NCBI GenBank assembly: GCA_963790775.1
Contig: CAWBPR010000005.1
Coordinates: forward strand, 682,001 to 746,000
Direction of reading: 5' to 3'
Source: JASJBU01 sp963790775
Lineage (GTDB): Bacteria > Pseudomonadota > Gammaproteobacteria > Chromatiales > Chromatiaceae
DNA: 64,000 nucleotides
Within the stretch, counting starts at the first letter, position 1, and each line of letters starts with the position of its first letter. Made by a program: the position numbers and the translations under genes. The notes beneath the pieces are model-generated. The model saw only the letters and a program-made list of their open reading frames with translations. It was not told the DNA's origin and did not search any database. Positions 55,182-64,000 of this stretch are shown here, in pieces.

Positions 55182-57881
55182 TCAGACTTCTACCTGGTTG
55201 AGGTCGAGCGCAACCAGTTTCAGCAATTCCTCATTGTTCATTTCGGTCAGCAGGGTTTCCGCGCCGCCCTCCAGGATATCGCTGGCCAATGTGGTCTTTT
55301 CGGTTATCAAGGCATCGATCTTCTCTTCCACCGTGCCCTGACAGACGAACTTGTGGACCAGCACATTGTTGCGTTGACCGATGCGAAATGCCCGGTCGGT
55401 GGCCTGGTTTTCCACTGCCGGGTTCCACCAGCGATCGAAGTGGACCACATGGGAGGCCTCGGTCAGGTTCAGTCCGGTACCACCGGCCTTGAGCGACAGG
55501 ATGAAAAACGGCGGACCGTCTTCCTGCTGAAATTCGTCCACCAGCCGCTTGCGGTGTTTGACCGGAGTGCCGCCATGCAGCACCAGACCTGGCCGGCCAA
55601 ACTGCACAGCCAGAAACGCGGCCAGCGGGCCGGTGATCTCGCGAAACTGGGTAAACACCAACAGTTTCTGCTGGCGTGAGGCGATCTCTTCGCACAACTC
55701 GGCCAGGCGGGCGAATTTGCCGCTGCTGCGGGGATCATACCGGTCATTCCCCAACAGCTGCGAGGGATGGTTGCAGATCTGTTTCAGACGCATCAGGCTC
55801 GCCAGCACCAGACCGCGCCGTTGCATGCCGTCCAGGGTTTCGAGTGCAGTGGCCAGCCTGGCGACTTCCTGCCGATACAACGCGGCCTGGGCCTTGCTCA
55901 GACCACACCAGGCATGGAGCTCGGTTTTTTCCGGCAGGTCGCTGATGATCGACTTGTCGGTCTTGAGCCGGCGCAGGATGTAGGGACGCACCAGGTTCCG
56001 CAAGGGGGCGTATTGATCGCTTTCTCCGCTGGCTAACGACTTCACGAAGCTCTTGAATCGTGCTGCCGAGCTGAGCAGGCCAGGGCAGAGAAAATCGAAC
56101 AGTGACCAGAGATCCCCGAGCCGGTTTTCGATCGGGGTTCCGGTCAACGCGATGCGGGCGCTGGCCTGCAATTGCTTGACCGCGCGGGTCTGCCGGCTGG
56201 TGGGATTCTTGATCGCTTGCGCTTCGTCCAGGATCAGCAGGCGCCAGTTCCGCTCCTGCAGCCAGGACTGCTTCAATAACATACCGTAGGTGGTCAGGAC
56301 CAGGTCGATCCCGGCCAGGCCGTCCTTGCTGTTACCGGCCATCTCTTCGCTCTCCTGTTTGCTCATCTGCGAACTGTGCAGAAACCGGCAGCGCAGGGAG
56401 GGCCCAAAACGCTCCAGTTCGGCCTTCCAGTTGGCCAGCAGTGATGCCGGCAGCACCAGTAAGGAAGGTGTCTTGTTGCGGCGTTTTTTCAGTACCAGCA
56501 GCAGCGCGATGATCTGCATGGTCTTGCCTAGGCCCATGTCATCCGCCAGGCAGGCCCCGAGCCCCAGTTGCGACAGCTGCCACAGCCAGCTGAGGCCGGT
56601 CTTTTGATAGGGTCGCAGCTCGGCCTTGAGGGAACTGCCGGGATCGAGGGTATTGAGTGATGCCGGTGAGCGCAGTTGATCCAGCAGGGATTTTAACCAG
56701 ATTCCTGGTTGCACAAAGGCCCACTGCCGATCTTCTGTAAACGCACCCGCCCGGCCCAGGTCTGCCGGAGCGCCGGCCAACAGGCGCATGCCCTCGACAA
56801 AGGAGAGCCCACCCTGGTGCACTTCGGCCTCGACATGTTTCCAGTGGGCCAAGGCAGCGGCCAGTTGCTCCCGGTCTACCTCTACCCATTGACCCTTGAT
56901 GAAGACCAGACTCTCCTGCGCTGCCAGCAGGGTGAGTAACTCACGCTCACTCAGGGTCTCGTCACCCAGGGCGATTCCCAGTTTGAAATCCAACAGCGCC
57001 TCAGCACCGAGTTTCTGCTGTTTAGCATTGCCGATGGTGACGCTGACCTGCGGTCGAATGCGCTGCTTCCACCAGTTGGGCAGGCGCACCAGGACGCCGC
57101 TTTGCTCATAAACGGGTGTCTCCTTGAGGAACTGGTAGGTCTCGGCCTGCGTCCATGCGAGGGGGTGGTAGAGGTCACCGCTGTTGACCAGGTCTTTGAT
57201 CAGCGCACTGGATTCGGATGCGCGCTGCACCGGGGAGAGCAGGCGGATCAGGGCCTGTTTGTTACGGGCGCCGGCGTATTCCTGCAAGGCCCTGGCCAGG
57301 GGTTGGTGGCGGATCCGCTCCTGGCCCTGGCCGGTGAACTCAGGCGCATAGGTCGCCATGAATGCGAACGGATAGTCCGGATCGAGCTTGTTTTCCGCCA
57401 GGTGAAAACAGACCCGGCCCGCCTGATGCCAGCGGGGTGCGTTTTTTTCGAGGAACGCGCCGAGGCTGCCCTGCTGATGGATTTGGCTGCACACCCAGTC
57501 ATCGAGCCAGAACCAGACGGCATTCAGGGTTTGTGCCGAGAGATACTCAGCACCGAGCATCGGGGGCATGCTTTCCAGCAGCGAGGCTGTATGCTGTTCG
57601 TTGAGTGCTCCGATTGGCTCTGGGCGCGCCGGCTCTATTTGTGTCATCCGACACCGCTCCGCCAGATACCCGCAGGTGAAGGTCCGCCAATAGACAAGGT
57701 TGGGGGAGAGGTCTGCGGTATTCTCTTTCGCTGCGAGTGAAATCAGGCCTTCTATGATGCCCTGCGAAAATGCGGCGTCGGTGGCTGGCTGTCCGGTTTG
57801 TATGCCGGCATCGTTGGCGGCTTCCGCCGGCAACCAGTGCAGATGTCCCGAGGGTAGTACCCCGAGTTCAGCACGGATCAT
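55182..57881 (-). CDS. SNF2-family DEAD/DEAH-box helicase
   Basis: 899 residues. The N-terminal half holds the bacterial SNF2-associated region. The helicase core starts near residue 430 and has motif I DDMGLGKTMQ, motif II DEAQ, motif III LTGTPIENR, motif V SLKAGGTGLNLT and motif VI QATDRAFRIGQ, all intact. SNF2 proteins translocate on double-stranded DNA. It is the first gene of a two-gene operon with the SWIM-HTH protein. Related SNF2 proteins occur in phage-defence systems such as DISARM, but the other parts of DISARM are absent. Confidence 0.92.
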   Translation of the reverse strand: MIRAELGVLPSGHLHWLPAEAANDAGIQTGQPATDAAFSQGIIEGLISLAAKENTADLSPNLVYWRTFTCGYLAERCRMTQIEPARPEPIGALNEQHTASLLESMPPMLGAEYLSAQTLNAVWFWLDDWVCSQIHQQGSLGAFLEKNAPRWHQAGRVCFHLAENKLDPDYPFAFMATYAPEFTGQGQERIRHQPLARALQEYAGARNKQALIRLLSPVQRASESSALIKDLVNSGDLYHPLAWTQAETYQFLKETPVYEQSGVLVRLPNWWKQRIRPQVSVTIGNAKQQKLGAEALLDFKLGIALGDETLSERELLTLLAAQESLVFIKGQWVEVDREQLAAALAHWKHVEAEVHQGGLSFVEGMRLLAGAPADLGRAGAFTEDRQWAFVQPGIWLKSLLDQLRSPASLNTLDPGSSLKAELRPYQKTGLSWLWQLSQLGLGACLADDMGLGKTMQIIALLLVLKKRRNKTPSLLVLPASLLANWKAELERFGPSLRCRFLHSSQMSKQESEEMAGNSKDGLAGIDLVLTTYGMLLKQSWLQERNWRLLILDEAQAIKNPTSRQTRAVKQLQASARIALTGTPIENRLGDLWSLFDFLCPGLLSSAARFKSFVKSLASGESDQYAPLRNLVRPYILRRLKTDKSIISDLPEKTELHAWCGLSKAQAALYRQEVARLATALETLDGMQRRGLVLASLMRLKQICNHPSQLLGNDRYDPRSSGKFARLAELCEEIASRQQKLLVFTQFREITGPLAAFLAVQFGRPGLVLHGGTPVKHRKRLVDEFQQEDGPPFFILSLKAGGTGLNLTEASHVVHFDRWWNPAVENQATDRAFRIGQRNNVLVHKFVCQGTVEEKIDALITEKTTLASDILEGGAETLLTEMNNEELLKLVALDLNQVEV

Positions 57882-58023
57882 GGCTCAGCCTGGCGTGAAG
57901 TTTCAATAAAACCTTTGCGAGTTGGTTTCTACAGCGTGTCAGTCGCTTACCGGCCTGTTTGGATATACAAATACTCAGGATTCCCATTGCGGTACTTCAC
58001 GCTGTCCGCAATTTATAGACCGT

Positions 58024-58446
58024 TCACTTGGACACAAAAGGATTGATTAACTCGACACCACAATCTTCGAAATCGTTGGTGTTTCGCGTCGCAACCATGA
58101 ATCTTTTCGATCTGGCGATGGCTGCAATCTGGCCATCCGGTACACTCATCGGGCGGCCCAATTCCTTGCGGTGACCCATGACCTCACCATAACTGCGAGC
58201 CGCCGCTTCGTCATACGCCAGAACACGCTGTGCGAAGGCCTGCGCAACGAATCGCTCGAATCTATCTTTTAGCTGCAAGCGTCGTTTGCCGTCAGGTAAG
58301 ATGCGTAAACCATATTCGATTTCGCCGATGTTGATGGCCGAAATATAGAGCGCACTGGATTTCTGGTAATTGAGCCAATTCACTACAGCGTCTGATGGCA
58401 CAACCTTCATGATTTCAGAGATCACGTTGGTGTCGACGAGGATCAT
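58024..58446 (-). CDS. PIN-domain toxin of the FitB/VapC type
   Basis: 140 residues. PIN-domain acidic residues are in MILVDTNVISEIM (Asp5), INIGEIEYGL (Glu), SVPDGQIAAIA (Asp) and NTNDFEDCGV (Asp). PIN toxins are Mg-dependent ribonucleases, many cutting tRNA. The ATG overlaps the antitoxin stop by 1 bp. Length is normal. Confidence 0.9.
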   Translation of the reverse strand: MILVDTNVISEIMKVVPSDAVVNWLNYQKSSALYISAINIGEIEYGLRILPDGKRRLQLKDRFERFVAQAFAQRVLAYDEAAARSYGEVMGHRKELGRPMSVPDGQIAAIARSKRFMVATRNTNDFEDCGVELINPFVSK

Positions 58447-58676
58447 TATGAGAGGTCCATCGGTTCATGTGGAACATGCTCTGGCAGTGTGAGATCCACT
58501 CCGTGGCGTGGGCCAAACAGCCGCAGGGCGAGATCACCCAGTTGTTCGGGTGCGGCTACGGATTCTTTTAGAATCTGTCGGACTTCCTCCTCCATGGAAA
58601 CACCGTGGTTGGCAGCCCGCACGCGTAAACGCGCCAACGTTTCCTCGTCAAGCTTTCTCACACTTAGATTTGCCAT
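58446..58676 (-). CDS. FitA/VapB-type ribbon-helix-helix antitoxin
   Basis: 76 residues from ATG 58676 (MANLSVRKLDEETLARLRVR), preceded by a good purine stretch; the longer upstream frame is unlike the family. The N-terminal ribbon-helix-helix (with HGVSMEEEVRQILKESV) binds the operator, and the C-terminal tail wraps the toxin in this family. It keeps the adjacent PIN toxin inactive. Confidence 0.9.
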   Translation of the reverse strand: MANLSVRKLDEETLARLRVRAANHGVSMEEEVRQILKESVAAPEQLGDLALRLFGPRHGVDLTLPEHVPHEPMDLS

Positions 58677-59124
58677 GCCGTTTCTCCCGATTCGGATCTT
58701 TATGGGATGAATGCTAGCATATGACATCAATGCCAGCAAGCGCGAGCATATTACTGAATATCGCTTGTCTAATTGATAACCAATGCATAGTGGGTATTGG
58801 TCAGTCTTTTTCCTCTGGAGTTTAACTTATTGTATTATTGGTAAATAATTAATGTTCTTGAAGTTACGCATAAATGGGGGATAAGGTCGACTCCCCTTGG
58901 GGACGCCACCTTCCCAAAGCACGGATGGATCATGGTTCGTTTCATCTCCCCGCTGCCTCAGTCCCCCTTTTGATCTGGTACGGAGCCTTATATTTCTTCC
59001 TGTATCATGTGTTTTACATTTCTGAGAATTCGGCTCCGCGCGAAAACAGCCAGACTGCAAATAAGGCTGGCTTTATCCCCATACAAACTTGTTTGATGGC
59101 CTTTTTCATGGCAGAGTCAATGTC
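58677..59124. other. Island right end and upstream region of the LolA-like gene
   Basis: 448 bp without a gene. It holds the fitAB promoter region, attR (58887-58908) and the leader of the gene starting at 59125. Confidence 0.6.
58887..58908 (+). other. Island attachment site attR
   Basis: Exact 22-bp copy of the last 22 bases of tRNA-Glu (49751-49772), without the rest of a tRNA. Together they bound a 9.1-kb island. Confidence 0.85.
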
Positions 59125-60084
59125 ATGGCGCTGAAGATTCCGATAACAATAATACTCTTCTCATCACTCGTTCTGACCGGGGGCGTTCTGGCAGAGGATG
59201 AGTTGGCCTATCCTACGGGACCGTTGAGTGCAGAGCAGATTGCACAACAGGTCTACACGGCGGCGCATGGCGGCCTGGTGAGGAATGCGGTCAGCAAGCG
59301 TAACAAGAGAGCTGTCGCATTGGTGATAAACCGCGCCCCGCTTGAGAAACAGGTGCCGGGACGGATGCCGACAGTCAATTCTTTTGAGACTTATGTAAAC
59401 AACAGTCCCGCGGACCCCGCGATCAAGTCCACCCAGATGGCAATATTGACATCCGGCAAGACGGATGGCACGGGAATTTTACTCACCAACTACACCGATC
59501 CGGAGCGTGGAGCGACAATTTCGATGTGGTTGCCGGCGCTGCGCAAAATCCGCAGGATCAATGAGCCGGCCCATGAAGACGTCTGGTTCGGCACCAATCT
59601 GACCTATGGGGAACTGGTGCTGCGCCGTCCTGAACACGAGGTCCACGAACTCCTGGGTGAGGGTGTCTTCGATGCCTGCCTCGATGTCATGGAGTTGAAT
59701 GCATGGGAGAAGAATCGTTACACCAGAGGATTGCCCCCAAAGCAATGCGGGCATCAGGGAAAACCTGTCTACCACCTGAAAAGTACTACCAAATTCAGGA
59801 ATTGGTGGTATGACTACCATATCAGTGATATCGATAAACAGTCGTTTTCACTCTACCGGACTGTCTATTTCAAGGATGGCAAGCAGATAAAAACGGTATC
59901 TGTCGACTGGCAGTCTCTGGATCAACCTGATCCACGCATTACTTATCCACGCTATATCTATGCAGTGCTGCACGACAGTGGCAAAGACAGCATGGTCTTT
60001 GTGCCCCGCAGTACAATACAGTTGAACGTAGATCTACCGGATAGTTTCTGGTCCGAGGAGACGCTGAAAAGGCAGGCGCGATGA
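59125..60084 (+). CDS. LolA-like outer-membrane lipoprotein-sorting protein
   Basis: 319 residues from ATG 59125 (MALKIPITIILFSSLVLTGG, signal peptide to about residue 24). The rest is beta-rich with the MucB/LolA-like pattern seen in proteins annotated 'outer membrane lipoprotein-sorting protein' (GTGILLTNYTDPERGATISM, SMWLPALRKIRRINEPAHED, FKDGKQIKTVSVDWQSL). It is followed by an RND exporter after 32 bp, a pairing that is common in this group. Substrate unknown; lipid or hydrophobic-molecule export to the outer membrane is inferred. Confidence 0.82.
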   Translation: MALKIPITIILFSSLVLTGGVLAEDELAYPTGPLSAEQIAQQVYTAAHGGLVRNAVSKRNKRAVALVINRAPLEKQVPGRMPTVNSFETYVNNSPADPAIKSTQMAILTSGKTDGTGILLTNYTDPERGATISMWLPALRKIRRINEPAHEDVWFGTNLTYGELVLRRPEHEVHELLGEGVFDACLDVMELNAWEKNRYTRGLPPKQCGHQGKPVYHLKSTTKFRNWWYDYHISDIDKQSFSLYRTVYFKDGKQIKTVSVDWQSLDQPDPRITYPRYIYAVLHDSGKDSMVFVPRSTIQLNVDLPDSFWSEETLKRQAR

Positions 60085-60116
60085 ACCGGCTTTCCTTTAC
60101 CTGAGACGACAGGTCA

Positions 60117-62986
60117 ATGGCGAATAATAATTACGCAGATCGCTATGCTCGTTTCATGCTCAGACACCGCTGGGCGGTCATAATTTTCTGTTTTGCCTCC
60201 ACACTTCTTGCTGCGCTGTATGTGAATCAGCTGAATCTGCGCAACGATCCTGACTCCCTGCTGCCGCTCTCCAATCGATATATCGCCACCAATCTCTATA
60301 GCGAACTCACCTATGGGATGGGGAATCTGATGGTTTGGGGTATGAAGGTCAGAGAAGGTGATATCTACCAGCCCTGGTTCATCCGCATGGTGGATGAGAT
60401 GTTCGAGGATGTCAGCAAGCTGGAATATGCCAACGTGGATAATTTTATCGGACTTGCCTCACCGAAGATGCGCAATATCGGCGTCAGTGCGGATGGCAGC
60501 CTGGATTTCCAACGCCTCATTCCGAGTAATGGCCTGTCTAACAATGAGGGTGAACTCAGTCTTGAGTTGGACTATCTGCGTCGCGGGCTGGAAAAGCATC
60601 TGGTGATGGAACCGTTGCTGGTTTATTACGAAGATGGGAACGGTGGTAAGTGCGATCTGCTGGATGCCAACGGGTCCATTACCAACCTGTCGATCTCCCA
60701 CGTACATCAGAATTGCAAGGCGAAAGGTACTTTCATCATTGGTGACTTCAGCAACGAGTTGAAGGACGACAATCTGGCCTGGATCAAGAAGACGAATGCG
60801 CTGATGGCTGAGTATGAGGCGCGGTATGGTGACCGGGTAGAGTTTCAGATCTCCGGCGAGCCCTATTTTCTGGCGTCGATGGTGCAGGAGTTGAGGGACA
60901 AGGCTTGGTTGTTCGGCGTCTCTCTGCTGATTATTCTGGTGGTGCTGTGGTACGAATTCCGTCACTGGTACTGTGCGGTGCTGCCTCTGCTGGGGGTGGG
61001 TATGACCATCGTGCTGACGCTGGGTCTGATGGGTTTCACCCAGTTCAAGTTGACCACCATGATGGCGCTGACACCCATGTTGTTGCTGGCGGTTGGTGTC
61101 GGTCATTCAATGCAGATCACCCGGCGTTTCATGCAGGAGCTGCATAAAAGCGGGGATGCTGATCAGGCGGCGTTCGCAGCGATGCGCTATACCATCGTGC
61201 CGGCGACACTGTCGATTGGTACAGATCTGCACGGATTCTTTGCGATCTCTTTTGTGGATATCTCATTCTACAAGGCCTACGCCTATTTCGGCATCTTTGG
61301 CATGTCTACCCTGTTATTGACCACCACCACCTTGATTCCTCTCCTGATGGCCACATTTCCACCCAGATTGAAGGCGCAGGATGAACAGCGGCAATGGGAA
61401 AAGAGTATTGCGAATGGGATAACTTCGCTCCTTACCGGCAGGCTGAAGTGGATTCCACTGATGCTTGTGATTGGCGTGTTGTGGGTCTCCGCGCATTACG
61501 CTGAGCTCGGGCGGGGGATCGGCGCCTTGATGGCGGGTGACGCGGGAAGGAATGACCCGGAGATCGCGCGTATTCAGGATGAATTCGACATCATGCCGGG
61601 GGCGGAGAAAGGCATCCACTATCCGCGCGCGGCGTTCAAGGATCACTATCTGCTGGGCGAGCTGTTTGGGGAGAGCGGCGAGGTTCGTCCGATATCCGAC
61701 CTGACTCAATTATCCAATATGATGCCTGGCGTCATCACTGCGAATCTGGTGGTGCGTTCCAAGGCCGGCATCCTGCCGCGTGTGGCCTGAATGCATGGAA
61801 TGTGGAGGGCGAGCGGGTGATTGGAGCGGATCGCTGCCACGATGACCAGGACGACCCGCCACAGGGTATCTTCAACGATGCTGAAGTATTGCTGGCCCTT
61901 TCCAGGTTTGAAGACTGGTTGAGAAAGCATCCGCACATCGGATTTACCGCCTCTTATGTGCAGTTCATCAAGACACTGAATATGATTCTCAATACACCCG
62001 TTGGGGAGGCCCCGCTGAAGCACATTAACCTCTATGCGATCCCGGTCAGTGATCATCTCGAGGCAAATCGGTACGCCTATAAAAATGCCGAAGATCCAGA
62101 CTATATGCCGGATCCCAATGCCATGATTCAACTCTACAATGGCATGCTGTTAGCCGGTTCGGGGGCGGGTGAACTCGATTCTTTTATTGATACCCAGAAC
62201 TGGGATGAAGGTATTATTATCGGTTTTGTGAATACCATGGACCCGATTCTGGCGCATAAGACGATCGTGGATATCCAGAACTATCTGGTGGAACATGGGA
62301 ACGATCCCGGCATGCGAAAACTGAGGTTCGGCATAGATGGCGGTGAAAGTATTGAAGTGAGAGAGGGCGAAACCGTGAAGACGGTGGTTACCGGCGACAG
62401 CATACCCGGTAAGGCGGCGATTGGTGGATTTCTTGGGGTGACGGAAGCGACCCGTGATGTGGCGTTTAAAGAGTGGCTGCATGCACCTGCAGCGACCTCC
62501 CTGACCGTGTTTGCGATGACAGCGATCATGTTTCGATCCTGGCTGGTGGCCGGTATCCTGATCAGTCTCTGCTTCGTCACCCTGATGTCTCAGTATGGGC
62601 TGGGTGGCTATATGACATCCATCAAAGAGTGGTCAGCGAACCTGGCGTTTCATGTTCAGGTGGCGCTCAGTATTGCGATGGGGCTGGGTGTGGATTACGC
62701 CGTGTATATGGTGTCTCGCCTACGCGAGGAGATGCAGGCCAATGGACAGAATTGGACTGAAGCGCTGAGGTCCACATTGAGTTCAACCGGCTCTGCGGTG
62801 ATTCTCTCCGTGGTGGTTCTGTTGGGCAGTTTCATTCCACTGATGAATACTGAACTGGCAAATCTCTGGTCAGTGAGTCTGTATATTGCCATGGCGTTGA
62901 TACTGGATGTTTTGACTGCGCTGATGTTCCTGCCGTTACTGATCTACTGGTTGAAACCCAGGTTTGTCTTTCAACGAGATGCATGA
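60117..62986 (+). CDS. RND/MMPL-family exporter, apparent frameshift in the middle
   Basis: Two frames, 60117-61790 and 61802-62986, make the two halves of a single MMPL-type RND protein. Half 1 has the first membrane helix, a periplasmic loop and helices such as LLLAVGVGHSMQITRRFMQE. Half 2 has the second loop and helices with MGLGVDYAVYMVSRLREEM. In the overlap the family sequence switches frame near 61766 (RSKA then RHPAACGLNAWNVEGERV), consistent with one missing base, probably a C in GGCCCGG. The repaired protein is about 956 residues. This is the only one-base deletion among the shifts seen here. Confidence 0.85.
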
Positions 62987-62994
62987 GGTTTGGT

Positions 62995-63029
62995 CTGACA
63001 GCCACCGGGTAGATTGCGGTGACTGTCAG
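62995..63029. terminator. Hairpin between convergent genes
   Basis: CTGACAG-C-CACC (62995-63006) pairs with GGTG-A-CTGTCAG (63018-63029). It lies between the exporter stop and the DUF2202 stop. No T-run follows, so it is a possible transcript-end structure rather than a classic terminator. Confidence 0.45.
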
Positions 63030-63072
63030 AACGTCAAAATCAACTGAATCGCACAAGTTTGTTTGCCGGGCG

Positions 63073-63765
63073 CTATCTGCCCAGTATGCTGTCCACCTGT
63101 TCCTGGGTCAGTACCTGGGCCTGATAGGCGCCCTGGCCGATAATCGCTTCTATTTTACTGACATAGGCGGCGAGATGATTTTCAGAGCCTTCGAGTAGAT
63201 TCTCGTAGAGTCGTTGGAGATCGCTATTTTGTGTATAGACTTTGCCGCATTCGGAGACGTCGGCGATCGAATCTGAGGTTTCTACGACCACCCCTGGACA
63301 TTGGTTGATGTCACGCATATCCAGCTCTTCTATGAAGGCACCGACATACAGTGCATCAAACTCGCTCATGGCTCCTCGCGTGATGAGTTCATGGTATTTT
63401 TCCGTGAAATACCAGCCATACGCTTCACCAGTGAAGACCCCGATATTGTCATTGGTGCTGGGGTCTGTGATGCCGTATTGCATCAGCTTATCTCTTACCG
63501 AGTCAGTGTGTCGCTGTTCTGAATCGTCGATCTTTCCAAACACCGAGGAGTCTGGGTACAGATTACCCAGCATGATGTAGACATCCCGTGCCAGCTTTTC
63601 CTCTTCCCGCATAAAAATCAGATGCGCCTGTTCATTGAAATCGATTGAGGCGGTGTCGCTTGAGCTACTGGTTGAATTGTTCTGTTTGGCAAAAGACGCT
63701 GTAGCGCAGAGAGTGATAAACAGGGTCAACAGGGTGAATATAAGAGTGTTGTTTCTCGTTAACAT
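63073..63765 (-). CDS. Secreted DUF2202 (ferritin-like) domain protein
   Basis: 230 residues with a signal peptide (cleavage near SFAKQ). The DUF2202 pattern is clear: HLIFMREEEKLARDVYIMLG, FGKIDDSEQRHTDSVRDKLM and NLLEGSENHLAAYVSKIEAI. The spaced Glu and His residues suggest a helical bundle with a metal site, as in ferritin-like proteins; its reaction is unknown. The start ATG 63765 is followed by a basic stretch and hydrophobic core, a normal export signal. Confidence 0.85.
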   Translation of the reverse strand: MLTRNNTLIFTLLTLFITLCATASFAKQNNSTSSSSDTASIDFNEQAHLIFMREEEKLARDVYIMLGNLYPDSSVFGKIDDSEQRHTDSVRDKLMQYGITDPSTNDNIGVFTGEAYGWYFTEKYHELITRGAMSEFDALYVGAFIEELDMRDINQCPGVVVETSDSIADVSECGKVYTQNSDLQRLYENLLEGSENHLAAYVSKIEAIIGQGAYQAQVLTQEQVDSILGR

Positions 63766-63920
63766 ATCGATACCTCATGATTGTTAAAAAGAGTGATTAG
63801 TATCAGCTCTTCAGGAGTGGTGTCCTTATGGCCAGGGTGGGGAAGGAGCGGCCGTTTGTTATTTTATGGAAGTCATCCTTTTCATGGGTGGGGAAACTAT
63901 CAGCACCACTCAGTTTCAGT

Positions 63921-63936
63921 ATTGACAATTGTCAAT
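63921..63936. promoter_or_regulatory. 16-bp perfect palindrome upstream of the DUF2202 gene
   Basis: ATTGACAATTGTCAAT, a perfect dyad about 155 bp upstream of the DUF2202 start. It may bind a dimeric regulator; it also contains TTGACA on both strands. Confidence 0.4.
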
Positions 63937-64000
63937 GATTAAAAATCAGCGCCGGTCGATCGTCAGTTTAAATCCGATTGTATGAATGGGGTCACATTAC

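Noticed and set aside
55182..57881. SNF2 gene as part of DISARM
   Set aside because: The characteristic DISARM methyltransferase and the DrmA/DrmB partners are not present nearby.

Overview
This is a 64-kb stretch of a gammaproteobacterial chromosome. The core order is carB-greA-yhbY-rlmE-ftsH-folP-glmM-tpiA-secG-tRNA-Leu-nuoA..N-tRNA-fMet-rimP-nusA-infB-rbfA-truB-rpsO-pnp, the housekeeping arrangement seen in many non-enteric Gammaproteobacteria. A 14-gene complex I operon with separate nuoC and nuoD, a Cyc2-like cytochrome-porin and a diheme cytochrome c would suit a respiring, possibly lithotrophic (for example sulfur-oxidising, Chromatiales/Sedimenticola-like) bacterium. That placement is inference; no rRNA is present to confirm it.

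Layout. 1-9.0 kb: end of carB, then greA, yhbY (opposite strand), rlmE-ftsH-folP-glmM, tpiA-secG and tRNA-Leu(GAG). 9.1-24.1 kb: the nuo operon, with three copies (the last partial) of a 114-bp tandem repeat wedged between nuoA and nuoB. 24.2-32.2 kb: tRNA-fMet, then an accessory block (hipBA toxin-antitoxin and a type I restriction system hsdM-hsdS-hsdR) lying between the initiator tRNA and rimP, which are neighbours in E. coli. Two inverted copies of a ~230-bp MITE-like element bracket hsdM-hsdS. One has an 8-bp target duplication that includes the hipA stop codon. 32.3-41.0 kb: the translation operon rimP-nusA-infB-rbfA-truB, rpsO, pnp. 41.1-49.5 kb: a broken PEGA/SHOCT lipoprotein, the diheme cytochrome c and Cyc2-like porin, an ECF sigma/anti-sigma pair, and a periplasmic binding protein next to a GGDEF-EAL protein. 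49.7-58.9 kb: a 9.1-kb island bounded by the 3' end of tRNA-Glu and an exact 22-bp copy of it. It carries two unknown membrane proteins, a Mor-like regulator gene split by a complete IS66 element (2470 bp, 8-bp target duplication), a SNF2 helicase with a SWIM-HTH partner and a FitAB-type toxin-antitoxin pair; no integrase remains. 59.1-63.8 kb: a LolA-like protein with an RND/MMPL exporter, and a DUF2202 protein.

Many otherwise well conserved genes (nuoI, nuoL, nusA, hsdR, the cytochrome c, the cytochrome-porin, the RND exporter) contain single-base shifts, nearly all one-base insertions outside long homopolymers. Because nusA is essential in most bacteria and the flanking frames are conserved, the simplest reading is insertion-type sequencing error. 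hsdS and the PEGA lipoprotein look more deeply damaged and may be true pseudogenes. Functional claims about broken genes should be read with that in mind.
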